Below, in pieces: positions 1 through 9,042 of a stretch of DNA of 64,000 nt. The DNA lies in NCBI GenBank assembly GCA_963797765.1, contig CAWCQU010000003.1, forward strand, positions 310,001 to 374,000, in the 5' to 3' direction. Made by a program: the position numbers and the translations under genes. Origin of the DNA: JBGPTK01 sp963797765 (GTDB taxonomy: Bacteria > Acidobacteriota > Terriglobia > Acidiferrales > UBA7541). Below the pieces are notes generated by a model. That model had not been told where the DNA came from. It made no database searches and saw nothing but the letters and a program-made list of their open reading frames with translations. The number at the start of each line of letters is the position of its first letter. Position 1 is the first letter of the stretch.

Positions 1-3000
1 ACGGGACACGTGTTTGTCTGCGCGTATTGCGCACTGGCGGCGATGCTGGAGATAGTGAGGGCAGCGCTGCCGGTGTTGGTGAGCGTAACGGATTGAGGAG
101 CGCTCAAGGTGTTAATCGTCTGGCTGACAAAGGTCAAGCCAGTGGGTGCCAGAGTGACGAGTGGCGCTGCTCCGGCGCCCGTTCCGTTGACAACGATGGC
201 GTGCGGGCTGCCGGAAGCATTATCGGTAATGGTCACTGAACCGGCCTGAATTCCGCTTGCGGTCGGGGTGAAGGTAACGCTGATAGTGCAAGCGGCGTTT
301 GCAGCAAGTGTGGCTGGGCTAACTGGACAGTTGTTGGTCTGTGCGTACTGCGCGCTGGCCGCGATGCTGGTGATGGTCAGAGCAGCAAAACCGCTGTTGG
401 TGAGCGTGACGCCTTGAGCGGCGCTCGTCGTGCCCAGTGTCTGGCCGGCAAACGTCAAGCTAGCCGGGGCGAGAGTGACGGCGGGTGATGCTGCGCCGTT
501 CGTACCCGTCAGGCTTACCAATTGCGGAGTGTTGCTGGCGTTGTCGTTGGCCTGGAAAGTTGCCGTCCGGGTGCCTGCGGCGCCAGGGGTAAAGCTGATG
601 CTGGCGGTGCAGGAAGCTCCCGCAGCCAACGTGCCTGTACAAGTGGTGGTGAATGAGAAGTCAGCAGCGTTGGCTCCTGTGAACGTGCCACTGATCAGGG
701 TTGCCGCGACCGTGCCGGGATTCGATACCGTCACTACCTGCGCGGCGCTCTTGGTGCCCACTGCTTGACCGGTAAAGATCAAGCTGGAGGGAGAGAGAGT
801 TACCGACGGAGTGGCAGTGGCCGATCCAGTGCCCGACAGGGCGATGGCTTGCGGTGTGTTCACTGCGTTGTCAGCGATGCTGATGGACGCGGTTCGAGCA
901 CCGGTTGCCGTCGGCTTAAAAGTGACGCTGATGACGCAGTTCGCGGCGGCCAGGACTGAGGTGCCGCAAGTGTTTGTTTGTGTGAAATCCGCAGAGTTGG
1001 TTCCGGTGATCGTGAACCCAGTGATGTTCAACGGACCGGTGCCGGTATTTGTAAGTGTGACTGTCTTTATTCCACTCGCCACGTTGTTCTGCTGGGTACC
1101 AAACGCCACGGTAGTAGCAGAGAGCGTAACGACTGGAACCGGGGCAGCAGCACCCGTGCCGGTCAGCGTGATCGCGTGCGGGCTTCCCGCGGCATTATCC
1201 ACGATCGAGATGGATCCGGTCTGAGCGCCCACGGCAGTCGGGGTAAACGTGACGCTGATGCTGCAGGTTCCGGCGGCAGCAATCGTCGCCGGACTGATGG
1301 GACAATTGTTGCTCTGGGCAAACTGCGCGCTTGCAGCGATGCTGGTGATGGTCAGCGGTAGCGAGCCCGTGTTGGTCAAGGTAACCGATTGACTGATGCT
1401 GGTGGTGTTCACGGTCTGACTGAGGAACGTCAGGCCGGTTGGCGCCAACGTAACCGCGGGAGCTGGAGCGATGCCCGTGCCGGTCAGATTGAATACCTGC
1501 GGACTGTTTGTGGCATTGTCCACGATGGTAATCGTGCCGGTTTGAGCGCCTGATGCGGTGGGTGTAAATGAAACGTTGATGGAGCAGGTGCCATTGGCCG
1601 GAAGTGTGGATGGGCCAATCGGACAAGAATTGGTTTGCCCGTACTGCGCGCTTGCCGCGATGCTGGTGATAATGAGATCCGCATTGCCGGTGTTGGTCAG
1701 GGTAATGGATTGAGTAGCACTGGTGGTATTTAATTGTTGGCCGGCGAAAGTCAAGCTACCTGGCGCGAGACCCACTGCGGGGGCAGCGACAAAGAACTCG
1801 CCCATGTCCGCAGCAGTTGCCGCGGCGCCGGGTAGCACGGGAACGCCCAGGCCGGTCGCCATCAACCGCAACACGCTGGCGTGCTCATACAACGTGGTGG
1901 ATTTGTAAGCGGGCTTCACGCTCGGTCCGACGATTACCGTAGCCACTTGACCGCCGCCGTTGGTGTTGTCCGTCGACGATTGGTCGTAGGTAATGACCAA
2001 CAGTCCCTTGTTCTGGAAGAAGGCGCTCTTGATCAGCGGATCGATATTGGTTTGCAACCAAGTATCGGAACCGCCGCGCGAGCCGACTTCCGAGTCATTC
2101 GAGTCGTTCGGAACGATGAACACGTATTGCGGCAGGGCGTTGTTCGCCAGATCAGTTGCGAACTGGGTGAAGGGTACGACGTTCTGTTGCTGAACGGTGC
2201 TGCCCTGCACATCGCTGAGATAGACGAACGGGTTGTGGTGTTGGAGATACAAGTTCACATCCGTGCCCATGTAGCCGACGGAAGGCAGGTCTTCGGCGTA
2301 CACCTTCCAGGTTTTGCCAGTGGCGACGAGTTCACGAACGATGTTGTCAACATTGGTGCTGGGCAAAGCGTTGTTGGTAGTGACCGTCTGGCCGGTGGTA
2401 AGCATGAAGTAGTCGCTGATGCCGGGGTGGGCATCGGCGTAGTAGGTGGTGGCCAGGGCATACTGGTTGATCAAGCCGTTGATATAGGGCATGTCGACTG
2501 CGCCCACCACGCTGGCGTAGTTCTGTCCGGATTCAACCACGATGAATACGTGATTGAACGGGCCGGTGGGTGAAGCGACGCCGGTGCCGGTAAACGGGAT
2601 GGATTGCGGAGAGTTGGCCGCATTATCCGTTAACGTGAGGGCAGCGGCGCGCGCACCGGGAGCCGTGGGAGTGAAAGTGACGCTGATGGTGCAAGTTCCC
2701 GCGGCCAGGATGGTGACGCCGCAGGTATTGGTCTGGGCGAAATCGGTGCTGTTCGCTCCGGTGACCAGGATGCTGGTGAATCCCAGAGATTCCGTGCCGG
2801 TGTTGGTCACAGTGATGACCTGAGCGGCGCTGGTCGAATTCACGAACTGATTTACGAAGGTAAGACTTGGTGGAGCGAGTGATGCAACTGCAGCGGCGGT
2901 GGTGCTGCCGACGCCAGTGAGCGTGACGTGCTGCGGGCTGCCGGTGGCGTTGTCGGTGATGTTAACCGTGGCAGTGCGTGTGCCGGCTGCTGTGGGTTTG

Positions 3001-5765
3001 AAAACGAACGAGAACGTGCAGCTGGCATTGGACGCGACGGAAGCGCCGCAAGTATTCGTCTGGGTGTAGTTGGTGCTGTTGGTTCCGGTGATGGTGACGC
3101 TGGTGATGGTGAGGGCGGCCGCGCCAGTATTCGTGAGCAAAACGGTGCGAGGCGCGCTGGCGGTGTTCAAGAGCTGGTTGCCGAAGCTGACGCTGGTTGT
3201 GGAAAGAGTGGCCACAGCGCCGGCGGATTGACCGATACCGGTGAGTGCGATGGTCTGCGGCGAGCCGCTGGCGTTGTCCACCAGGGATACCGTCGCAGTG
3301 CGCGTGCCTGCCGCAGTGGGCTTGAAGGTTACGCTGATCGAGCAGGTCCCGGCGATGGCAACGCCGGTGCCACAGGTGTTGGTTTGGGCGAAGTCCGTCG
3401 CATTGGTGCCGGTGACAGTGATGCTGGTGATGGTCATGGCCACGTTGCCGGTATTGGTGAGCGTGACGGATTGCGCGGCGCTGGTGGTGGCGACCACTTG
3501 AGAGGGGAACGAGAGACTGGATGGAGCGAGATTGGCGACAGCCGAGGACTGCGAGATTTTCACCACGAACGCGTCATAACCACCGCCGGCGACGGTCTGG
3601 AAGGCGCCGGGTGTAGTGGGGATGTGTAGAGAATTCGTATAGAGCACGGCGTACGCGTTACCGGCGGAATCGACGGCAATGGCGCGGCCGCTGTCATCGA
3701 ATTCGCCGCCGAAATAAGTGGAATAGATTTGCGACGATCCATCGGTAGTCAACTTCATGATGATCGCGTCATAGGCGCCGCCCTGAAACGTGCTCTGAAT
3801 CGCATCGGCGGTGATGGGGAAATTGGGAGACTTGGTGAAACCAGCGATATAGATGTTGCCGCTGGAATCAACGGCCATGCCGTGATCGCCCTGGTCTTCC
3901 GCGTTGCCGCCGAAATAGCCGGAGAAGACGAGCGCGGATCCGGTGGGATTCACTTTATAAATGAAACCGTCTGCGATGCCGCCGCCATAGGTCTTTTGGA
4001 AAGGATTGCCGGCGATGGGGAAATTGGTGGAAGCAGTTTGACCGGTGATGTAAGCGTTGCCGGTGGAGTCGATGGCGATGCCGCGTCCCTGATCGAGATC
4101 GTTACCACCGACGTAAGTGGAATAGAGCATGGCGGAACCGGCCGGATTCAGTTTGGCGACGATGGAATCATAGGAGCCGCCGCCATAGGCAGCTTGAATC
4201 GGGCTGGGAGTGGTGGGGAAATTGGTGGAAGTGGTTTGACCGGTGATATAGGCGTTGCCGGCAGAATCGACAACGATGGCGCGGGCCTGCTCGTCGCCGG
4301 TGCTGCCGCCCCAATACGTGGAATAAACTTTGGCGGTGCCGGCCGGATTCACTTTGGTGATGAAGGCTTCAGACTTCCCGCCATAGGTGGATTGCGCGGG
4401 AGTGCCTGCCAGAGGGAAATTATCGGAATAGGTTTGACCGGCGACGTAAGCGTTGCCGGTGGAATCGACGGCGATATCAAAGCCGATGTCGAAGGCGTCG
4501 CCACCGAGGAAGGAAGAGTAGGTAAGGGCCGAACCAGTGGCGTTTAACTTGGTGACGAAGGAATCGCCCGAAGCATCGCCGATGGTTTTCTGAAAGGCAT
4601 TGGCGGTGGTGGGGAAATTCGAGGAGGTCACCTGCCCGGTAATGTAGGCGCTGCCGGAGGAATCGACGGCGATGCCGATGCCTTCATCGTCTCCATTGCC
4701 GCCGATGAAGGTGGAATAGACGAGCGCGGTTCCGGTGGTGTTCACTTTGGTGACGAACACGTTGTAGATGCTGCTGTTGAGAGTCTTTTGAAAAGCGGTG
4801 GCCGAAGTGGGAAAATTGGCGGAAACGGTTTGTCCGACGACGTAAGCGTTGCCTGCGGTGTCGACTGCGATTCCAGTGCCGAAGTCGTCGCCGCTGCCGC
4901 CGATGAAGGTGGCATAGACGAGGACGGGATCGATGACCAACGGTTCGTGGGCATTATAAGCGGCAACTTCGAAGCTGACTTCCATATGGTTCTTGACGAT
5001 GTAGCGGCCTTCGATCGAGTGTTTTTTTCCGTGAATCTGTTGATAGACGACGGGAGCGTGGAAGGAAACTTCGTCGCCGGCGGTGCGAACCAGTAGGTCG
5101 CCCTTGGCATCGAGCTTCAATTGATCGGCGCCTTCAAAGCCCAGGGTGATTGCGTGCGGGTTCGCACCGGGCTTGACGATGAAGTCGTGTTCGAGTTCAC
5201 CGCGGTTGCCGTAGTAGACCAGGTCGATGCCCGGATAAATGTTGTCGTAGCCGACCTTGGCAAAGGTGGGAACGTCCGAATGCCATTGCGAGGGATCGTT
5301 GCCGATGAAATAGTTGTTCTTTCCGGGCAAGGGATTGAGTCCGGCAATCTGTGGCGCGGGATCGGCGCCGATCAGGTTCATGCGCAGGACGGCCGGAGCT
5401 TGCGGATCCTTCTTCGCGGACAGCGGGGATTCGCCGGCATTCAACTGGCTGTGGCTTTTCGTGGCGCTGGGCTTGCGCAGGGACAAAACGGCGCCATCGC
5501 GAGTGAGGAACAAGGAGTAGCCCTGACCTTGCGAAAGGAATTTCACCTGCGGATCGGATTGGCCCATATTGGGCTCAAAATTCAAAGCGCGCAGGGGCGC
5601 AACCGAGACGGCGCCCGGCTGCACAGCGTTGAGAGCGACGGGGCTGTGGCTGGATGCCAGGGCCGGATGCGGATGACTATGCCGGGACCGCGAAATTCTC
5701 AGGCCTCCCATGACTAACAAAGTGACGGTCAAAAGAATCGTCGTGTATTTTGCGAAACGTTGCAT
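1..5765 (-). CDS. Giant secreted SBBP/Ig-repeat/phosphoesterase protein (partial, 3' end outside window)
   Basis: A single minus-strand frame stays open from the ATG at 5765 to the window edge, giving at least 1,921 residues with no stop. I checked the frame at 5765, 2534, 461 and 20. Visible architecture: a signal-like N-terminus, an N-terminal domain (about residues 60-280) of the kind that precedes SBBP propellers, and seven SBBP repeats (about 281-737, each with GG..D.G..IAVD..GNAY). Then come three choice-of-anchor-D Ig-like repeats (about 742-1066), a PF04185-type phosphoesterase/phospholipase C domain (about 1067-1323, starting FIVVESGQNYASVVG), and at least six more Ig repeats with a period of about 310-330 bp. 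It is probably exported and surface-attached. The catalytic insertion between repeat blocks is unusual. The substrate is unknown. It lies 158 bp downstream of the EPS operon on the same strand. Confidence 0.88.
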   Translation of the reverse strand, partial: MQRFAKYTTILLTVTLLVMGGLRISRSRHSHPHPALASSHSPVALNAVQPGAVSVAPLRALNFEPNMGQSDPQVKFLSQGQGYSLFLTRDGAVLSLRKPSATKSHSQLNAGESPLSAKKDPQAPAVLRMNLIGADPAPQIAGLNPLPGKNNYFIGNDPSQWHSDVPTFAKVGYDNIYPGIDLVYYGNRGELEHDFIVKPGANPHAITLGFEGADQLKLDAKGDLLVRTAGDEVSFHAPVVYQQIHGKKHSIEGRYIVKNHMEVSFEVAAYNAHEPLVIDPVLVYATFIGGSGDDFGTGIAVDTAGNAYVVGQTVSANFPTSATAFQKTLNSSIYNVFVTKVNTTGTALVYSTFIGGNGDDEGIGIAVDSSGSAYITGQVTSSNFPTTANAFQKTIGDASGDSFVTKLNATGSALTYSSFLGGDAFDIGFDIAVDSTGNAYVAGQTYSDNFPLAGTPAQSTYGGKSEAFITKVNPAGTAKVYSTYWGGSTGDEQARAIVVDSAGNAYITGQTTSTNFPTTPSPIQAAYGGGSYDSIVAKLNPAGSAMLYSTYVGGNDLDQGRGIAIDSTGNAYITGQTASTNFPIAGNPFQKTYGGGIADGFIYKVNPTGSALVFSGYFGGNAEDQGDHGMAVDSSGNIYIAGFTKSPNFPITADAIQSTFQGGAYDAIIMKLTTDGSSQIYSTYFGGEFDDSGRAIAVDSAGNAYAVLYTNSLHIPTTPGAFQTVAGGGYDAFVVKISQSSAVANLAPSSLSFPSQVVATTSAAQSVTLTNTGNVAMTITSITVTGTNATDFAQTNTCGTGVAIAGTCSISVTFKPTAAGTRTATVSLVDNASGSPQTIALTGIGQSAGAVATLSTTSVSFGNQLLNTASAPRTVLLTNTGAAALTITSVTITGTNSTNYTQTNTCGASVASNASCTFSFVFKPTAAGTRTATVNITDNATGSPQHVTLTGVGSTTAAAVASLAPPSLTFVNQFVNSTSAAQVITVTNTGTESLGFTSILVTGANSTDFAQTNTCGVTILAAGTCTISVTFTPTAPGARAAALTLTDNAANSPQSIPFTGTGVASPTGPFNHVFIVVESGQNYASVVGAVDMPYINGLINQYALATTYYADAHPGISDYFMLTTGQTVTTNNALPSTNVDNIVRELVATGKTWKVYAEDLPSVGYMGTDVNLYLQHHNPFVYLSDVQGSTVQQQNVVPFTQFATDLANNALPQYVFIVPNDSNDSEVGSRGGSDTWLQTNIDPLIKSAFFQNKGLLVITYDQSSTDNTNGGGQVATVIVGPSVKPAYKSTTLYEHASVLRLMATGLGVPVLPGAAATAADMGEFFVAAPAVGLAPGSLTFAGQQLNTTSATQSITLTNTGNADLIITSIAASAQYGQTNSCPIGPSTLPANGTCSINVSFTPTASGAQTGTITIVDNATNSPQVFNLTGTGIAPAPAVTLAPTGLTFLSQTVNTTSISQSVTLTNTGSLPLTITSIAASAQFAQSNNCPISPATIAAAGTCSISVTFTPTAVGAQTGSISIVDNAAGSPHAITLTGTGAAAPVPVVTLSATTVAFGTQQNNVASGIKTVTLTNTGTGPLNITGFTITGTNSADFTQTNTCGTSVLAAANCVISVTFKPTATGARTASISIADNAVNTPQAIALSGTGSATATPSVTLSPSSLIFTGQAVGTKSAAQVVTVSNPGTVAATLISGTFTGANAADFSFTTTCTGTLAAGASCTASISFTPGAAGTRTATFQANDNASNTPQLVSLTGTNGAASPAVTLAPASLTFAGQTLGTTSAAQGVTLTNSGFAALTITSIAASAQYAQTNNCPVSPATLAANAACTISVTFTPTASGIQAGSVTITDNASGSPHAIVVNGTGAGAAPLVTLAPTGLTFVSQTINTLSAPQSVTLTNTGSAALTISSIAASAQYAQTNTCP

Positions 5766-5923
5766 TTTTATGCTCCTGTGTGCGCGAGAATTCCGGCCGG
5801 GCCGGCTTCTTGCCTTTTGGGTTGAAATTCGAATCGTTGCTTGCTAACGCTGGCTTTGAAACTCATTGGGAAGCGCCGCACGCGTTGTGGTTCGCACCGC
5901 GCGAGTGGCGCGTGAACTTTTTC

Positions 5924-6724
5924 TTAACCGTAGAGCAATTCGTGAGCGGGTTTGCGTCCTTCGGTTGCCGAGCCAAAGAGTCCGGCGGATTGCAGAGCGA
6001 CTAGAAAGACATAAGTGGGATTTAGAAACAGGTAGCGGCGCCAGAGGCGCGGTTCCATGTACAACCGGAAAGTCCATTCGAGGCCGAGATCCTGGAGCCG
6101 CTTGGGGGCTTGACGAACTTTTCCAGCCGTGAAAGGAAATGCGGCTCCCACCGCGAGCGCCGGCATGGAAAGCGAATCGCGAAATTCGTAGGCCCACACT
6201 TCCTGGCGCGGGCATCCCAGGCCGATCATGACGATGGACGCTCCGGAAGTGCGGATGCGTTCAGCGAGTGAGTCCTTTTCCGCAGGCGTGAGCTGGCGAA
6301 ATTTCGAGGGCTCCATTCCCGCGATCATGATTCCCGGATATTGTTCGGTGAGATTTTTCCGCATCAGTTGCAAGACTTCCGGAGTGCTGCCGTAGAAATA
6401 AATTCTCAAGCCTTCTTCCGCGGCGCGCGCGCAAACTTTGCGCATCAGATTTGGGCCGTAGACGCGATCCTTGAGCTGAGTGCGATACAGCCGGTTCAGC
6501 GCCCAGCGCACCGGTTGGCCGTCGGGCACCAGCAAGTCAAAACCGTTCAGGCGATATTTGTGCTCCGCGTCGAGGACGCCGGTCATTACACCGTGAACCG
6601 CCAGCGCGGAAACGGCGAGTGGCCGGCGCTGCTTCGCTGCCTGGATAATCCGATCCACCGCCGCTTCATAATCGACCGCGTTGATTTTGATTCCGAGGAT
6701 GCTGTGTTTCCCGGCGTCAATCAT
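5924..6724 (-). CDS. WecG/TagA/CpsF family glycosyltransferase (GT26)
   Basis: The 266-residue protein has the usual length of the WecG/TagA/CpsF family. These enzymes transfer an N-acetylmannosamine-type sugar to an undecaprenyl-PP-linked acceptor at the inner membrane. Diagnostic motifs are PDG (67-69), DRVYGPNL (86-93) and GLGCPRQE (168-175), with the family's basic/aromatic C-terminus (YMEPRLWRRYLF) near the end. Its ATG overlaps the restored stop of the upstream epimerase gene by an ATGA junction (6721-6724), so the two were probably translationally coupled. It is the last gene of the EPS operon and probably adds a sugar to the lipid-linked repeat unit. Donor and acceptor are not determinable here. 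Confidence 0.9.
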   Translation of the reverse strand: MIDAGKHSILGIKINAVDYEAAVDRIIQAAKQRRPLAVSALAVHGVMTGVLDAEHKYRLNGFDLLVPDGQPVRWALNRLYRTQLKDRVYGPNLMRKVCARAAEEGLRIYFYGSTPEVLQLMRKNLTEQYPGIMIAGMEPSKFRQLTPAEKDSLAERIRTSGASIVMIGLGCPRQEVWAYEFRDSLSMPALAVGAAFPFTAGKVRQAPKRLQDLGLEWTFRLYMEPRLWRRYLFLNPTYVFLVALQSAGLFGSATEGRKPAHELLYG

Positions 6725-7840
6725 GCGTCGCTCCGCATTTCATTCAAGCCGGCGGCCGGCTGGGGAAGCAGGGTCTTGGTTGCCTCGCGGCTGCAAGTGC
6801 TTTCATAAATTTCGCGCAGGATTTTGGGCACGTCGTAAGCCGGCTTCCAATCCGGGATAGTGCGATTGGAAATGCGAAAGGTTGCTGATCCACCAGATGT
6901 GGTCGCCTTTGCGATTTCCCTCCACATACTTGGATTGGAATTCCTTTCCGGTGATTTCCTCGCACAGGCGGATGGCTTCGATCATCGAGCAGTTGCTATA
7001 GCGCCCGCCGCCCAGGTTATAGACTTCGCCGGAGCGCGGGTTCTGGAAGAAGCGGTCGAAAGCGTTGATCAGGTCGGCGCTATGAATATTGTCGCGGACC
7101 TGTTTGCCTTTGTACCCGAAGACGGTATACGGCTTTCCGGTGACGGCGCACTTCATCAGGTACGCCAGGAATCCGTGCAGCATCGTTCCGGAATGGTTTG
7201 GCCCAGTCAGGCAGCCTCCGCGGAAACATCCGGTACGCATTCCGAAGTAACGGCCGTATTCCTGCACCAGCACATCCGCGGCAACCTTCGAAGCGCCAAA
7301 CAAGCTGTGAGTGGAACGGTCGATGGACATCGTTTCTGGAATTCCCTGTTCGTAGGCATGGCCGGGAGCGATTTCCCAACGAGTTTCGAGCTCCACCAGC
7401 GGCAATTCGTTCGGCAGATCTCCGTAGACTTTGTTGGTCGAGGTGAAAATGAATACTGCGTCCGGCGCGTATCGTCGCGTGGCTTCCAGCATCACGGAAG
7501 TTCCGTTGGCGTTCACGGTGAAATCCATGAAGGGATTGCTGGCGGCCCAATCGTGCGAAGGCTGCGACGCGGTATGGATCACCAGTTCGATTTCTTTTCC
7601 GTATTGCTGGAAGATTTTGAAAATCGCGGCGTCGTCGCGAATGTCGGCGTCATAGTGGGTATAATTGCGGACTTGGCGCTCAAGACGATTGCGAACCCAG
7701 GCCGTCGAAGCCTCTTCACCGAAAAATACCTGCCGCATATTGTTGTCGATTCCGACGATTTGCATTCCTTTGGCGGCAAAATAGTTGACTGCCTCGGAAC
7801 CAATCAATCCGGCCGAACCGGTGATAACAGCAACACTCAT
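6721..7840 (-). CDS. NAD-dependent epimerase/dehydratase (extended SDR), frameshifted near the 3' end
   Basis: This resembles CDP-tyvelose 2-epimerase-like extended SDR proteins. It has a Rossmann motif TGSAGLIG (7-14), STNKVYG (134-140) and FGASK (181-185), where the usual catalytic Tyr of YxxxK is Phe. The ATG at 7840 is chosen because GAGGAG lies just upstream; an in-frame start at 7879 lacks this. The reading frame breaks at the GGG run 6854-6856 (+ strand). Removing one base restores DWKPAYDVPKILREIYE, the expected C-terminus, and a stop at 6721 overlapping the next gene. As read, the protein ends at 6803 with an unrelated tail. Role inferred: supply of a sugar nucleotide for the EPS. 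Confidence 0.82.
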
Positions 7841-7977
7841 GGCGCGCTCCTCGAATGGGATGAAATTTGAACGGGACAAAACGAGTGACAGTATGTCAGC
7901 TCGCTCGAATTACTGACGGAGACGCCGCCATCCTGCGGGGACGTTTGCAGGAGGCTCGCGTCTCTGTCTGGCGAGTG

Positions 7978-9007
7978 TTAGTCGCCCAGGACTGGATTTG
8001 CGCCCATTCCGTCTTTTGCCGTGCCGGATGCGTGAATGCGCCCATGCTTTTTGAGTTCGCCTTCGATCCAGCGATAGGTGATGGCGAGGCCTTGTTCGAG
8101 GGTGATGGATGGCTCCCAGCCGAGTTCTTTGCGCAGGCGCGAGTTGTCGCTGTTGCGGCCGCGCACGCCTTGCGGCTTTGTCAAGGTCGTGGCGCTTCTT
8201 CACCTGTTTGCCGGCTGCGTTGCAGACCAGGTCGACCAGCTCGTTGATGCTGACCAACTGGTCAGTGCCCAAATTCAGGGCATCGGCGCAATTGGAAGCC
8301 ATCAGGCGGATGAGGCCTTCGACGCAATCGTCGATGTACATGTAAGAACGGGTTTGTTCGCCGTCGCCCCACACTTCGATTTCGCCGCCGTTTTTCGCCA
8401 GCGCTACTTTTCTGGAAATTGCCGCCGGAGATTTTTCTTTTCCGCCGTCGTAGGTGCCCAGCGGGCCGTAGACATTGTGGAAGCGCACCACTCGAGTTTC
8501 CATTCCGTAATCCTTCATGAAATAGCGGCAGAGTTCCTCTGACCACAACTTTTCCCATCCGTAGCCCGGTTCGGGATCGGCGGGGAAGGCATCTTCTTCG
8601 CGCAGCGGCGTGACATCGGCGCTTTTCTGTTTGTACTGCGCGTAGACGCAGGCGGAGGAAGAGAACAGGAATCGTTTCACGTTGTTGATGCGGCTGGCCT
8701 CGAGCATGTGCGCGTTGATCAGAGTATTGTTAACGGAAATCTGAGCGAGGAACGCGGTAATGTAACCGATGCCGCCCATGTCCGCGGCCAGGTTATAAAC
8801 CTGGTCGATGTTGCGCGTGGCGATCAGGCAATTATCGAAGCGGCGCAAGTCGAGGACTTCAAATTCATCGGCCGAGGAAGCTTCGTATTCGGGCATCTTG
8901 ATATCGACGCCGCGGACCCAATTGCCTTCGGATTTCAACCGGTGAACCAGGTGGTGTCCGATGAACCCGCCCGCTCCGGTGACCAGAATTCGCTTCGTGT
9001 TCGACAT
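7978..9007 (-). CDS. GDP-mannose 3,5-epimerase-like SDR, frameshifted near the 3' end
   Basis: Signature features match the GDP-mannose 3,5-epimerase group: Rossmann GAGGFIG (11-17), ADMGGIGYI (75-83), SSACVYAQYKQ with the catalytic-type Cys at 120, and YGWEK (149-153). The start at 9007 is preceded by a strong AAGGAG. As read, the ORF continues to 7910 with a meaningless Arg-rich tail. Deleting one base of the GG at 8185-8186 (+ strand) gives the conserved RHDLTKPQGVRGRNSDN block and an ordinary C-terminus ending at 7978. The enzyme would interconvert GDP-mannose and GDP-L-galactose/gulose for EPS assembly. An alternative is another NDP-sugar epimerase of the same clan. Confidence 0.82.
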
Positions 9008-9042
9008 TCGTTTCTCCTTGAGTAGAATAATATTTTTGCGTA

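Noticed and set aside
430..4547. Several forward-strand frames of 100-270 residues inside the first giant gene
   Set aside because: They are antisense to a single long repeat-rich frame, have low-complexity Val/Pro/Gly composition and carry no domain.
1..5765. CRISPR-like periodicity
   Set aside because: The period of about 310-330 bp is one Ig-like domain; repeats are coding and lack short direct repeats with unique spacers.
6860..7870. 336-residue forward frame opposite the epimerase
   Set aside because: It is the antisense shadow of the SDR gene; no family motif or ribosome site.
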